From Pseudobutyrivibrio sp. (GTDB lineage Bacteria; Bacillota; Clostridia; Lachnospirales; Lachnospiraceae): a stretch of 64,000 bases of DNA. Under the pieces are notes generated by a model. It was given only the letters and a program-made list of their open reading frames with translations, was not told the origin of the DNA and did not search any database. Below are positions 40,301 to 49,194 of the stretch, piece by piece (positions within the stretch are counted from its first letter, which is position 1; each line of letters opens with the position of its first letter). The position numbers were made by a program, and so were the translations under genes. The DNA lies in contig NZ_SVEV01000003.1 in NCBI RefSeq assembly GCF_015057185.1, positions 62,001 through 126,000 of the forward strand, written 5' to 3'.

Positions 40301-40516
40301 CCAGAAGGGTTAGAAGAAAAATCTCATGTATATTGTACATTGGATATGTTCCCAACTACATTGGCTAGTTTAGGCGTTGATATAGAGGGGGACAAGCTTG
40401 GGTTAGGTACTAATTTGTTTTCTGATAAACAAACTCTTATGGAGGAAAAGGGATTAGATTGGATAAACGGAGAAATATCAAAGTATTCTTCCAAGTATAA
40501 TGATTTTTACTGGTAA
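37307..40516 (+). CDS. Fusion: N-terminal TM + two GLUG-like beta-helix modules + multi-TM + LtaS-like sulfatase-fold domain
   Basis: Repeated FEGEGTAESPYLISSVDDLLEF / FQGDGSSERPYQITCVDDFLLF and LFGQxxGTxxNL motifs; C-terminal FPEQKRNLIYIFMESGEMS, GSGWTIAGMIGQTAGIPL, VDTHFTDGY, ISGDHLYMSSD. Confidence 0.82.
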   Translation: MVNKVGVIHNLKMLIVIMCLLITICLIWKIGENKQNKQNNESIFSFEGEGTAESPYLISSVDDLLEFKTYVNQKHPEAQGVVLKGVYFEQTCDLDLSEVTDWEPISKVDGENYFYGQYDGGGHVIRNLHCSTESYSSLFGQIGGTIVNLGLEDSDFSGEYCAGLAMYTVSNSARVVNCYVDNVEFDASQGACGIAYDFGGEIINCWSNINKDSLGVIAGICSVCYRSENNYTNIKLVNQAEIESEGFNYVKDIGKVVDALNNYILSLNINVKTLYLWSEESSGVSFEGKENISIPFQGDGSSERPYQITCVDDFLLFAKLVNSGFDFADCYFKLTSDIDMKGVEWTPIGIFDSGRFFWGTFDGDGHTISNLTITNDYAGLFGQLSGTVLNLIIVNEEVNGEYVGGITSHACDSPKIINCAVIDSTIKASERGGGIADNFVGGTIVNCVTDISVINTDGNNNTYGIVSYNAANISSCYSNIEICNKDTFDGSLDNCEVEIFDSQNAVSEVVDKMNVGVSEYDSEYELNSWKVEDGNIKPLNEANYRPLIMFVCFSIIVCFILIILYKNDYTIGLQINEYTLEHNRMARIVFFIILCIIYIVTIILNYGVTYLVSSYEGISVNQLLFNLSSPVQGTNWSSFYKPLVICGLVIVLAILCIAIAYYKLVRICFKLSSNSVKPRVLIDLNIAILLIVVVILQMHAFKKFDEAFNITQYIEYRNSSTTLYDEYYVSPDDVELVFPEQKRNLIYIFMESGEMSAAGKSSGGGMDEDYIPELTQISLDNINFSEEGVLNGAYVTDGSGWTIAGMIGQTAGIPLNYYSGSAFPGIVALGDILKDNGYNNYLMIGSDGEFAGRKEYFELHGDYSIYDYYTAIDRGDIPSDYFEWWGFEDQKLFEFAKKELIDISSNEHPFNFTLLTVDTHFTDGYVCDLCENNYEHQYANVLNCASRQISEFLTWLEQQDFYDNTSVIISGDHLYMSSDFYFVDESYNRRTYVSIINAPEGLEEKSHVYCTLDMFPTTLASLGVDIEGDKLGLGTNLFSDKQTLMEEKGLDWINGEISKYSSKYNDFYW

Positions 40517-40580
40517 TATTATATTGTATTCGGAACAATCAAACATAGGATTGTTTTATAAAAAATAAGGATGAAAAATA

Positions 40581-42470
40581 ATGAAGTGGAGTAACCAAAA
40601 TAGGAATATGACATCAGGTAAGGTAAAAAAAGCATATTGGAAAATTTGCGATAGAGTAAGTAATATTCCCGAATATAAGCTAGTCTTTATTTTTATGTTG
40701 GTTAGCATAGCCTTTTGGTCCTCTATTAGTGGATATCTTAAAATACAGAGGTATCATACGGATGAATGGGTTTATTTGCAAAAAGCATATTCAATAAAAA
40801 ATGGATTTGGAATAAATTCAATATATGGAATCGAGGGGTTGGGAGCGGAAATAGAACGTTATATTTATAGTATATTAATAGCACCAGCTTGTTTGATTAA
40901 AAATATTAGTTTGAGATTTAGGGCAATTGCCTTGATAAATGCTATTAGTTTAAGTAGTTCTGCAATTCCTGTGTATCTATTATCAAAAGAAATGCTTTTG
41001 GGAAAAAAGAAGAGGCTTTTGTCGGTGATTATTGCATTAACTATGCCATATATGAATTATTGCGCATCATTTATGTCAGAGGTTGTGTTTATTCCTATAG
41101 GCTTGTGGATAATATATTTAAATTATATGTTAATACAATTCAAAAACTTCACATTCAAGAAAAATATACAGCGAAGTGTCATACTAGTTTTTTTTATAGT
41201 GTTGGCGTGGTATACCAAAAATACAGGACGTGTATTTATATACATTGAGATTTTGGTTGGAATATTGGCATTTATATATAATAGAATCCGAGAAATAAAA
41301 GAAAAACTATTTAGATATATGTTCATTATGATGTGTATTATTGTGATTATAAGTGCGATAGTGTTTGTTATTTTAACATATATTGGAACAAATAGCTTTA
41401 TTCAAACAACTCGAGTGTTCTTACTTAAATATTTGTTTACTACTAATAGTATGTCACCTTTGTATGCTGATGCGACTTTATATGTGGTTATTAGTTTTAT
41501 TTTAGCATTTTGTATTATCCCGATAGTATATTGTCTTACTTCTTTTAAGTCATTTAACTTGCTTGAAAAACTATTCTTGATATGGTTAATATTTTTGACA
41601 ATTATGTTGCTGCAAGGAGTAATAAGATTGTCATATATAAGATATTATAATAGTTATAATGGATATAATGAAGGTTTTTCGCAAATATGGTTCAGATATA
41701 TATCCATTTTATATATGCCAATTCTTATCATATTTTTTAAGGCTGCAGATTTACGAAAGGAAAGCTCTCTAAAGGAAACCATAGTCTTAAGTTTATTTAT
41801 GGTAATCTTCTGGATGACAGTTTTAATATTCTACAAAGGCGCTCAAGCAGAAAATGCTGCCACCTATTCTATGCTATATTGGGTGCGTTACTACGGAAAC
41901 GATGTTGATATACATATAATCAAAATACTGTTTTCATTGATTATAGCTTGTATAATTGGTGGGTTGATTTATGTATTTGCTAATTGTCCTTACAGGATTA
42001 CAAAATTATTCTTATTGTTTTGGATTCCGATACAGATTTTTAATAATATAGAAAGCCATAAAACTATTGTTTCAGAGAATTCATTGACAGACACTAGTAT
42101 AGTGGAATTAAGAGAGTATGTGTTAAATCACAAAAATGAGACATTTTTATTGATTGATATTGACAATGGAAATAACAATTCGCAGAGCATGTGGCGAGGG
42201 GATGCATATTTAGATACAAAAAATATAATTCGGTATTATCCTACTAAACATTATAGTGCTGATTATCCATGTGATTTGAATTCCTTCTATTCGGAATATG
42301 CACCCGATATGGATATTACGAAAGTAAAGTATGTTATATTGTGTTCAGAATTAACACCACAAGATTTAAGTGTATTAACAGAAAAAAATATTGGAAATGG
42401 GCAATGGTATAATTTATATGAACTTAATATAGTGGGGCATCTTCCAGTAGTACAAAAAGTGGGAGAATAG
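40581..42470 (+). CDS. Polytopic membrane protein, possible GT-C (ArnT/PMT-like) glycosyltransferase
   Basis: RYHTDEWVYLQKAYSIKNGFG acidic loop after first TM; many TM segments. Confidence 0.6.
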   Translation: MKWSNQNRNMTSGKVKKAYWKICDRVSNIPEYKLVFIFMLVSIAFWSSISGYLKIQRYHTDEWVYLQKAYSIKNGFGINSIYGIEGLGAEIERYIYSILIAPACLIKNISLRFRAIALINAISLSSSAIPVYLLSKEMLLGKKKRLLSVIIALTMPYMNYCASFMSEVVFIPIGLWIIYLNYMLIQFKNFTFKKNIQRSVILVFFIVLAWYTKNTGRVFIYIEILVGILAFIYNRIREIKEKLFRYMFIMMCIIVIISAIVFVILTYIGTNSFIQTTRVFLLKYLFTTNSMSPLYADATLYVVISFILAFCIIPIVYCLTSFKSFNLLEKLFLIWLIFLTIMLLQGVIRLSYIRYYNSYNGYNEGFSQIWFRYISILYMPILIIFFKAADLRKESSLKETIVLSLFMVIFWMTVLIFYKGAQAENAATYSMLYWVRYYGNDVDIHIIKILFSLIIACIIGGLIYVFANCPYRITKLFLLFWIPIQIFNNIESHKTIVSENSLTDTSIVELREYVLNHKNETFLLIDIDNGNNNSQSMWRGDAYLDTKNIIRYYPTKHYSADYPCDLNSFYSEYAPDMDITKVKYVILCSELTPQDLSVLTEKNIGNGQWYNLYELNIVGHLPVVQKVGE

Positions 42471-42474
42471 AAAA

Positions 42475-43503
42475 ATGAAAAGAATAAAATTTAAAATTGA
42501 AAAGTTAGTATTACTCATTATAATTGTAATGTTTGTGCATATAGTCATAAAAGGATATGATTATGCTATGGCTAAAATAATTAAGTATGAAAAATACGAT
42601 TATTTTGAAGGATATGGGACATTTGATTCACCTTATTTGATAGAAAATGGAGAGGATCTTGAAAAATTTTCTGAACTAGTAAATTCAGGTAACAAGTACG
42701 TGGGTCAATATTTTAGATTAACAGCTGATATTGATATGTCAGGTATATCGATGAATCCAATAGGAAAATACGAAAATGGTCAATATTTTTTTGGCACGCT
42801 AGACGGGAATGGACATTGTATTTCAAATCTATATATCAATACTGGAGGATATGATGGTTTGTTTGGTAAATTAGGTGGGACGGTAATAAACTTAGGAATA
42901 GAAAGCGGATTCATAGGAAACCTTGACTTCAAAGGGTGCTGTGGAGCAATCGCAAGTAATTCAGTGGGGTCTTCTGCAAGGATAATTAATTGTTTTAATA
43001 AGGCGACAGTAGGGGGGTATAGAGCTGGAGGGATAGCGGATAATTTTTTAGGGAGTATTATTAATTGTTGGAGTGATTGTGAATTGGTAGGTACAGAGAT
43101 AGGAGGAATAACAGCATATGCTTCATCTCTTGGCCCGCAAACTTTTTGTTATACTACATCTGTTTTAACAGAGGATGGATCGGGACATTGTTTTAATTGT
43201 TATACAATTAAAAGAGAAGAATTATATTCTAATAGCATGGCTCGAAGGCTATCAGGTAATTGTCTAATTTGGTTTGAAACAATGACGCCAGTGAGAATGT
43301 TAAATGAATGGTCATTTTATGATGACGAGTTGAGATTAAGTAGTACTAGAATTACATATTGGAATTTATTTAACTTTTTTGTGGTGGTTGTGTTGTGTAT
43401 TGAATACTATACATGGATTTCGCTGATTGGACTAGTACTTTTTATGTCTATTGCCTTAAATATATGTTTAAAGCGAGCAAGAACTAAAAAAATTTTATCT
43501 TGA
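42475..43503 (+). CDS. Stand-alone GLUG/beta-helix membrane-anchored protein
   Basis: N-terminal TM; FEGYGTFDSPYLIENGEDLEKFSELVNSG...DIDMSGISMNPIGKYENGQYFFGTLDGNGHCISNLYI...LFGKLGGTVINLGI; two C-terminal TM segments. Confidence 0.72.
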   Translation: MKRIKFKIEKLVLLIIIVMFVHIVIKGYDYAMAKIIKYEKYDYFEGYGTFDSPYLIENGEDLEKFSELVNSGNKYVGQYFRLTADIDMSGISMNPIGKYENGQYFFGTLDGNGHCISNLYINTGGYDGLFGKLGGTVINLGIESGFIGNLDFKGCCGAIASNSVGSSARIINCFNKATVGGYRAGGIADNFLGSIINCWSDCELVGTEIGGITAYASSLGPQTFCYTTSVLTEDGSGHCFNCYTIKREELYSNSMARRLSGNCLIWFETMTPVRMLNEWSFYDDELRLSSTRITYWNLFNFFVVVVLCIEYYTWISLIGLVLFMSIALNICLKRARTKKILS

Positions 43504-43874
43504 AAATATAAGATAATATATTGATGAATGATGAATATTATTCTTATCTTAATCATAAAACTAGCTATCGATTGTCAAGAAATAATAAAGAAATAATTGT
43601 TTTATGAGATTGATATAGAAAAAAATCCTTATACTTTTAGGAGAGAATATTTCAATTCCAGTTATGATAGTAATATAAATCACAATAATAGTTTTGGCAT
43701 TAACAGCATATATTCTATGAGCTATTCGACTGTAATAGTGGAAACTATTTTTTATAAAATATTGGTTTATATATATTGTTATAATTAGACATATTTGTAA
43801 TGCTTATGACAAGAATATTAAAAAGAAAGGAAAGTATATTAATTTTTTTATGAATTAATTATACAAGCTAAATA

Positions 43875-44960
43875 ATGAATAAAAGGAATGCTGCATTAGA
43901 CATACTGAGAATAATTGCTTTTTTGTTTGTTCTTACAGCTCATTCATTTTTGCATACAGGTTTTTATTCTGAAAGAGTGACAGGTCATGTAATGTATCTA
44001 TCAGTTTTGATTAGAACATTATCGATGACTTGCGTTCCTCTATTTTTAATGATTTCTGGTTATTTATTATCGGAAAGAGTGATAGAGTTTGGTTGGGATA
44101 GTACCATTCTTTTTTATTCTAGAATTAAGAGAATCATTTATGTATATGTTGTATGTATGGTACTAATATTTTTGTTCCAAAAAATAGAAAATACTAGTAT
44201 GAGTTGTTCGAATCTGGTTGCCAGTATACTAAGATATGACTACTATTCTTGGTATGTTGAAATGTATCTAGGGCTATATTTGCTTATACCTTTTCTTAAT
44301 ACGTTATGGAGAGTGTTGAAAGTAGATGCAGCTAGGCTTTTGATATTTGTGTTAGTATTTCTATCTGTTGTGCCAACTTTTTGTAACATGTTTGATTTAT
44401 CAAGTATAAATACTCTTTTGAGACCTTGGACTAGAGAAGAAAACTATACTCTTTTGATACCTGATTATTGGACGGGAATATATCCTATAATGTACTATTA
44501 CGTTGGTGCGTATTTTAGGAAATATATTTCAGTTCATAAGATTAATGCTATAAGATTGATAGGGTGTTTAATTGTACTGTTGATTTTGTTTACAAGCTTC
44601 AACATTTGGAAGAGCTATGATGGGATTTTCAAGTGGGGATGTTGGCAAGAGTGGTGGGGATTTGAAAATTTTGCTAATTCAGTGTTAATATTCCTGATTG
44701 TTTTAAAGATTTTTAGTGAAAAGGAATCCACAAAATTATTGAGATTGACGTCAGAACTTACATTTGGAGCGTTTATACTATCGTATATTTTAGATGTCTT
44801 TATTTATAGGAAAATTAATAGTCTTGACATTTGGAATAGTAAAGTAATCTTTATACCATTTGCTGTTGTATGTAATGCAATTATTTCATTGCTATTATCA
44901 TATATTGTGAATTGTTCATATGATTGTATTAAAGATGTATTAAGGAGATTAAAAAACTAG
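43875..44960 (+). CDS. Acyltransferase 3 family membrane protein
   Basis: RNAALDILRIIAFLFVLTAHSF...CVPLFLMISGYLLS. Confidence 0.85.
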   Translation: MNKRNAALDILRIIAFLFVLTAHSFLHTGFYSERVTGHVMYLSVLIRTLSMTCVPLFLMISGYLLSERVIEFGWDSTILFYSRIKRIIYVYVVCMVLIFLFQKIENTSMSCSNLVASILRYDYYSWYVEMYLGLYLLIPFLNTLWRVLKVDAARLLIFVLVFLSVVPTFCNMFDLSSINTLLRPWTREENYTLLIPDYWTGIYPIMYYYVGAYFRKYISVHKINAIRLIGCLIVLLILFTSFNIWKSYDGIFKWGCWQEWWGFENFANSVLIFLIVLKIFSEKESTKLLRLTSELTFGAFILSYILDVFIYRKINSLDIWNSKVIFIPFAVVCNAIISLLLSYIVNCSYDCIKDVLRRLKN

Positions 44961-44969
44961 GTAAGAATA

Positions 44970-46040
44970 ATGGACGATAGAAGAATTAATCATATAGATT
45001 GTTTAAGAGTAATTGCAACATTTGCTGTAATAGTATTACATGTTAGTGCAACAAACTGGTATACCACCGAAGTAAATAGTTTTGAATGGGGAGTGTATAA
45101 TTTTTATGACAGCATAGTGAGGTGGTGTGTACCAGTTTTTGTAATGATTAGTGGGGCGATTTTTTTGAATCGTAATATATCTACGAAAGAGATATATAAA
45201 AAATATGTATTTAGGATTGTTAAGTCATTTATTGTATGGTCCTTTATATATGCAATTTTTATAAGAAATAAAGAAAAATTTAACATTATAAAAGCTTTAA
45301 TATTAGGACATCATCACATGTGGTATATGTTTATGATAGTAGGTTTATATATGAGTATACCATTACTAAAGAAATTAGTGCTATCTATGAAAAGTATTTA
45401 TTATTATTTGCTTTTAGCGTTTATTTTTTCTTTTTTGATACCCGAGATAATACTATTATTACGTGATTTTGGAAGTTATAGGATTCGCGATTTGTCTAGT
45501 GTTTTTGAAACTATTTTGGGTTATATAAATATTTCAATTGTATTAGGGTATTCAAGTTATTTTATTTTAGGTTATTGTATAGAAAAAGTATGTATTAAAC
45601 AGCGAGGGAAATTAGTAGTTTATATAGTAGGAATAATGGGATTTGTGTTTACAATTGTTGTTGATTGGATTGTTGCTATAAAGACGAACGAACCGTGTAG
45701 CAGGTATTATGATAATTTTTGTGTTAATGTCTTGGCGGAATCTGTAGCAGTATATGTTTGGTTTAAAAGTAAAGTGTTTCCCGAAATAGTATATAAATTT
45801 TGTGAAAAAGTAGCTAAATATTCATTTAGAATATATCTAGTACATGCATTAATAATTGAACTTTTAAACATACGTTTTAGTGTGACACCTGTAATATTTA
45901 ATCCACTCATCTCGATTCCAGTTATATCGTTTGTAGTATTTTTAATATCTTTCTTTATCTCATTTATCATTGATATTTGCATTGTAGCTATAAGAAATGC
46001 GATTATAATCATGAAAGGAAATAGTAGATTATGGCACTAA
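44970..46040 (+). CDS. Acyltransferase 3 family membrane protein
   Basis: RRINHIDCLRVIATFAVIVLHVSA...WCVPVFVMISGAIFLN. Confidence 0.85.
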   Translation: MDDRRINHIDCLRVIATFAVIVLHVSATNWYTTEVNSFEWGVYNFYDSIVRWCVPVFVMISGAIFLNRNISTKEIYKKYVFRIVKSFIVWSFIYAIFIRNKEKFNIIKALILGHHHMWYMFMIVGLYMSIPLLKKLVLSMKSIYYYLLLAFIFSFLIPEIILLLRDFGSYRIRDLSSVFETILGYINISIVLGYSSYFILGYCIEKVCIKQRGKLVVYIVGIMGFVFTIVVDWIVAIKTNEPCSRYYDNFCVNVLAESVAVYVWFKSKVFPEIVYKFCEKVAKYSFRIYLVHALIIELLNIRFSVTPVIFNPLISIPVISFVVFLISFFISFIIDICIVAIRNAIIIMKGNSRLWH

Positions 46041-46873
46041 AATTAATGTATATAACAAATAATGTAGATGTTGCTCAAATTGCTCAAAGCAATGGTGTAG
46101 ATAGAATATGGATAGACTTGGAAGAACTTGATAAAGAAGTTAGACAACCAGGGTTAGATACAGTGAAATCTCACCACACAATAGAAGATATACAGGTGAT
46201 GAGACCTTATATTAACAAGTCTGAATTGCTAGTTCGAATTAATCATTGGAATAATAATTCAAAAGAAGAGATAAATCGTGTTATCGCTGCTGGAGCAGAT
46301 ATTATTATGTTGCCGTATTGGAAAACAATAGATGAAGTAAAATCTTTTTTGGATGAAGTTAATGGAAGATGTAAAACAATTTTGCTATTGGAAACAAAAG
46401 AGGGAGTAGAATTACTTGATGAAGTGCTTAGGCAGGGAGGATTTGATGAAATTCATATAGGGTTAAATGACCTTCACTTGGCGTATAAAAAAGACTTTAT
46501 GTTTGAATTATTAGCAAATGGAACCGTAGAGTTATTGTGTAATAAAATATCAAGATATAACATTCCTTATGGTTTTGGAGGAATAGCAAAGATGGGGGCA
46601 GGAAAGATTCCGGCAGAAAAAATATTATTAGAACATTATAGATTAGGTTCTAGTATGGTTATTTTATCTCGAACGTTTTGTAATACCTTAGATATGGATT
46701 TAGAGAGAATTTCTAAGGAGTTTGAAGAAGGTGTAAAAGCAATAAGAAGGTTAGAATCAAAAATAGATAGAATGACTGAGACAGAGTTTGAATCTAATAT
46801 GAATGATATTAAACTATGTGTAGGTGATATTGTTCGAGAGATAAAAGGGGTGAAAAAATCAGATAATGAATAG
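46031..46873 (+). CDS. HpcH/HpaI aldolase/citrate lyase family
   Basis: DRIWIDLEELDK, VRINHWNN, GADIIMLPYWKTIDEV, LLLETKEGVELLDEVL, IHIGLNDLHL. Confidence 0.8.
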   Translation: MALKLMYITNNVDVAQIAQSNGVDRIWIDLEELDKEVRQPGLDTVKSHHTIEDIQVMRPYINKSELLVRINHWNNNSKEEINRVIAAGADIIMLPYWKTIDEVKSFLDEVNGRCKTILLLETKEGVELLDEVLRQGGFDEIHIGLNDLHLAYKKDFMFELLANGTVELLCNKISRYNIPYGFGGIAKMGAGKIPAEKILLEHYRLGSSMVILSRTFCNTLDMDLERISKEFEEGVKAIRRLESKIDRMTETEFESNMNDIKLCVGDIVREIKGVKKSDNE

Positions 46874-48017
46874 TGGGTTTATAACATCTGATATATACAA
46901 GCATAGAATTAGTTTAGAAAAGTGTTTGATTGATGTTTTTTTATGTACGTTTTTATTTTTGCCAGCATTTTTTAATTTACTGCTTCTTTTGGTGATAGTG
47001 TTTTTAGATTTTCTAAAAAATAGAAGAATTATAATTCATATTAATAGTACAGAAATACTGTTATTTATATATGTTTGGGGGTGTTTCTTTAGTTCGTTAT
47101 ATTCAAAAAATGTATATCTTGCCTTTAAAGAGGCAATAACATGGTTAGTGTTCATAATTGTAATAGAGATATTTATCCATAATAATGTGTTTGAAAAAGT
47201 CAATTATTTGAGTTTTATGATTGGCGTTTTGATAATGAATATTATATTTGTGATTGGTAAATTCTTTTATAGTAATTTGCTGGATATTATTCCGACGGTT
47301 AATTGCTTCGCAGTAATAGATTTAATATATGTAATTTGTATAGAAAATATAATACAAAATATGCAAGCTGCTCCAAGAGAAATCTATAGATTTCTTCAAT
47401 TTTTTTTGATCATCGGTATTATTCTATCGGCGTCTAGGGGAATATTTGTGTTACTGGTGTTGTACGGTGTATATTGTTATATATATAAGAATAGAAAAAA
47501 AAATCCTAATAACCATGAAAAGACAATAATAGGAGTACTGTTAATACTATTCGCATATCTTGCATTTAATTTTATGCCTATATATTTGCATAACTATGTG
47601 AATGAATTAATGACCATTTTTAGTGGAAAGGTTTTTTCAAATAAAATAAGAATAGTGTTGTACCAAAAGTCAATTGAATATGGATTACATCATGGTCTGT
47701 TATTGGGAGCTGGCGCAGGAAATTTTTCGGTTGTTTATCCACTATTTGGAATAAAGGGTTTTGTAGCAGTGCATTCTCATAATATTATTTTGCAACCATT
47801 TATTGAATTGGGATTGATTGGTTTTGTAGTTACGATTGCGATGGTTATGACATTAATTTTTAAGGCTATTAAAGCTAAAAAAAATAATGATGAGCTTTAT
47901 ATTGAAATATTAATACCATTTATTATTTATGGTATGGTTGATTATTTGTGGGGGGATATACGTGTAGGAATAATGTTGTTTATTTTTGTGGGACAGATGT
48001 TGAAAAAAGTTGTATAA
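46866..48017 (+). CDS. O-antigen ligase/Wzy-like polymerase
   Basis: Polytopic; ILSASRGIFVLLVL and VHSHNIILQPFIELGLIGF typical of WaaL/Wzy proteins. Confidence 0.8.
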   Translation: MNSGFITSDIYKHRISLEKCLIDVFLCTFLFLPAFFNLLLLLVIVFLDFLKNRRIIIHINSTEILLFIYVWGCFFSSLYSKNVYLAFKEAITWLVFIIVIEIFIHNNVFEKVNYLSFMIGVLIMNIIFVIGKFFYSNLLDIIPTVNCFAVIDLIYVICIENIIQNMQAAPREIYRFLQFFLIIGIILSASRGIFVLLVLYGVYCYIYKNRKKNPNNHEKTIIGVLLILFAYLAFNFMPIYLHNYVNELMTIFSGKVFSNKIRIVLYQKSIEYGLHHGLLLGAGAGNFSVVYPLFGIKGFVAVHSHNIILQPFIELGLIGFVVTIAMVMTLIFKAIKAKKNNDELYIEILIPFIIYGMVDYLWGDIRVGIMLFIFVGQMLKKVV

Positions 48018-48084
48018 GGGTAGTTAGATATATAAACAATTAAGGAAAAGATTAATATATTTTATAGAAAGAGCGGCGTTTAAA

Positions 48085-49194
48085 ATGAACATTCTAATAG
48101 TAAGAGATGCTTTCAAAATGCATGGGCCTGGGATGCATGCTTTAACTTTTGGAAAAGAGTTAAAAAGAAGAGGTCATAAGGTTTGTTTCTGCGGTGGAAA
48201 GGGAGAGTTAGATGATATTATATGTAATGAAGGTTTTAAAAAATATACTATAGATGATATGAGTTTTTCTTCTCATAGGATATTAAATCTTATAAGTAAC
48301 TCCATGAAAATTCACTCAATAGTAGAACAAGAGAAGATTGAAGTGGTATTGGGATTTAATTTATTATCAACAATCACCACAAAAGTAGGAAATTTATTTA
48401 AGAATATATTATACATAGATGTGGTGGTTGGAGAAGGAAAGGAAGCTTATTTAAAGTTTTTCCCGTTTGAATATGTCGCAATATCTGAGTACATGGAGAG
48501 AAGATTGATTTCATTTGGTGTTAAGGAAAACAAAATTCATATTGTTTACCCAAGCACAATATACTTGCCAGAGTATGATGGATATAAAGATGATAGGTTG
48601 AGAATAAGAGAAGAGTTGGGGATAGACAGTAAGGATGTGTTATTGACATCTGTGGCAATGTTTAATAGGTTAGATGATAAAACGACAAAAGGACAAGATA
48701 TAATAGCCAATAATTTGCCTTATATTTTAAAAAAGAACCCGTTACTAAAAGTTTTGTTCGTAGGCGATGGAGAAAAAAGGGTAATAATAGAAGAGAAACT
48801 TAAAGAGTATAAGGAAAGAGTATTTTTCGTTGGAAAAAGAGAGGACATTCCTTCGATAATGTTTGCTACTGATATCTTTTGTCATTATCCAGACCAAGAA
48901 ACGTTTGGAATGGTTTTAACTGAAGCGATGGCTGCTAACACACCAGTGGTTGCTAGAAACATTGGTGGGATTCAGAATATTGTAATTGACGGAAAAACAG
49001 GAAGACTAGTAAATGATGAGGTGGAATTTAGAAATGCAATTGTAGAATTATCCTTTGATTCAGAAAAAAGGAATGAATATGGTAAAAGAGGAAGAAAAAT
49101 AGTAGAGGAAAAATATACACTTTCAAAAGTGGTAGATTCACTAGAAAGAATTATTTATAGTAAATCTAAAAATAAAGAAAAATTATATGAATAA
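48085..49194 (+). CDS. Glycosyltransferase family 4
   Basis: DAFKMHGPGMHALTFGKELKRRGHKV, LFVGDGEKR, EAMAANTPVVARNIGGIQNIV. Confidence 0.87.
   Translation: MNILIVRDAFKMHGPGMHALTFGKELKRRGHKVCFCGGKGELDDIICNEGFKKYTIDDMSFSSHRILNLISNSMKIHSIVEQEKIEVVLGFNLLSTITTKVGNLFKNILYIDVVVGEGKEAYLKFFPFEYVAISEYMERRLISFGVKENKIHIVYPSTIYLPEYDGYKDDRLRIREELGIDSKDVLLTSVAMFNRLDDKTTKGQDIIANNLPYILKKNPLLKVLFVGDGEKRVIIEEKLKEYKERVFFVGKREDIPSIMFATDIFCHYPDQETFGMVLTEAMAANTPVVARNIGGIQNIVIDGKTGRLVNDEVEFRNAIVELSFDSEKRNEYGKRGRKIVEEKYTLSKVVDSLERIIYSKSKNKEKLYE

Noticed and set aside
43597-43788. 63-aa plus-strand ORF with TTG start
   Set aside because: Very AT-rich, no recognisable domain, no good ribosome-binding site; likely intergenic
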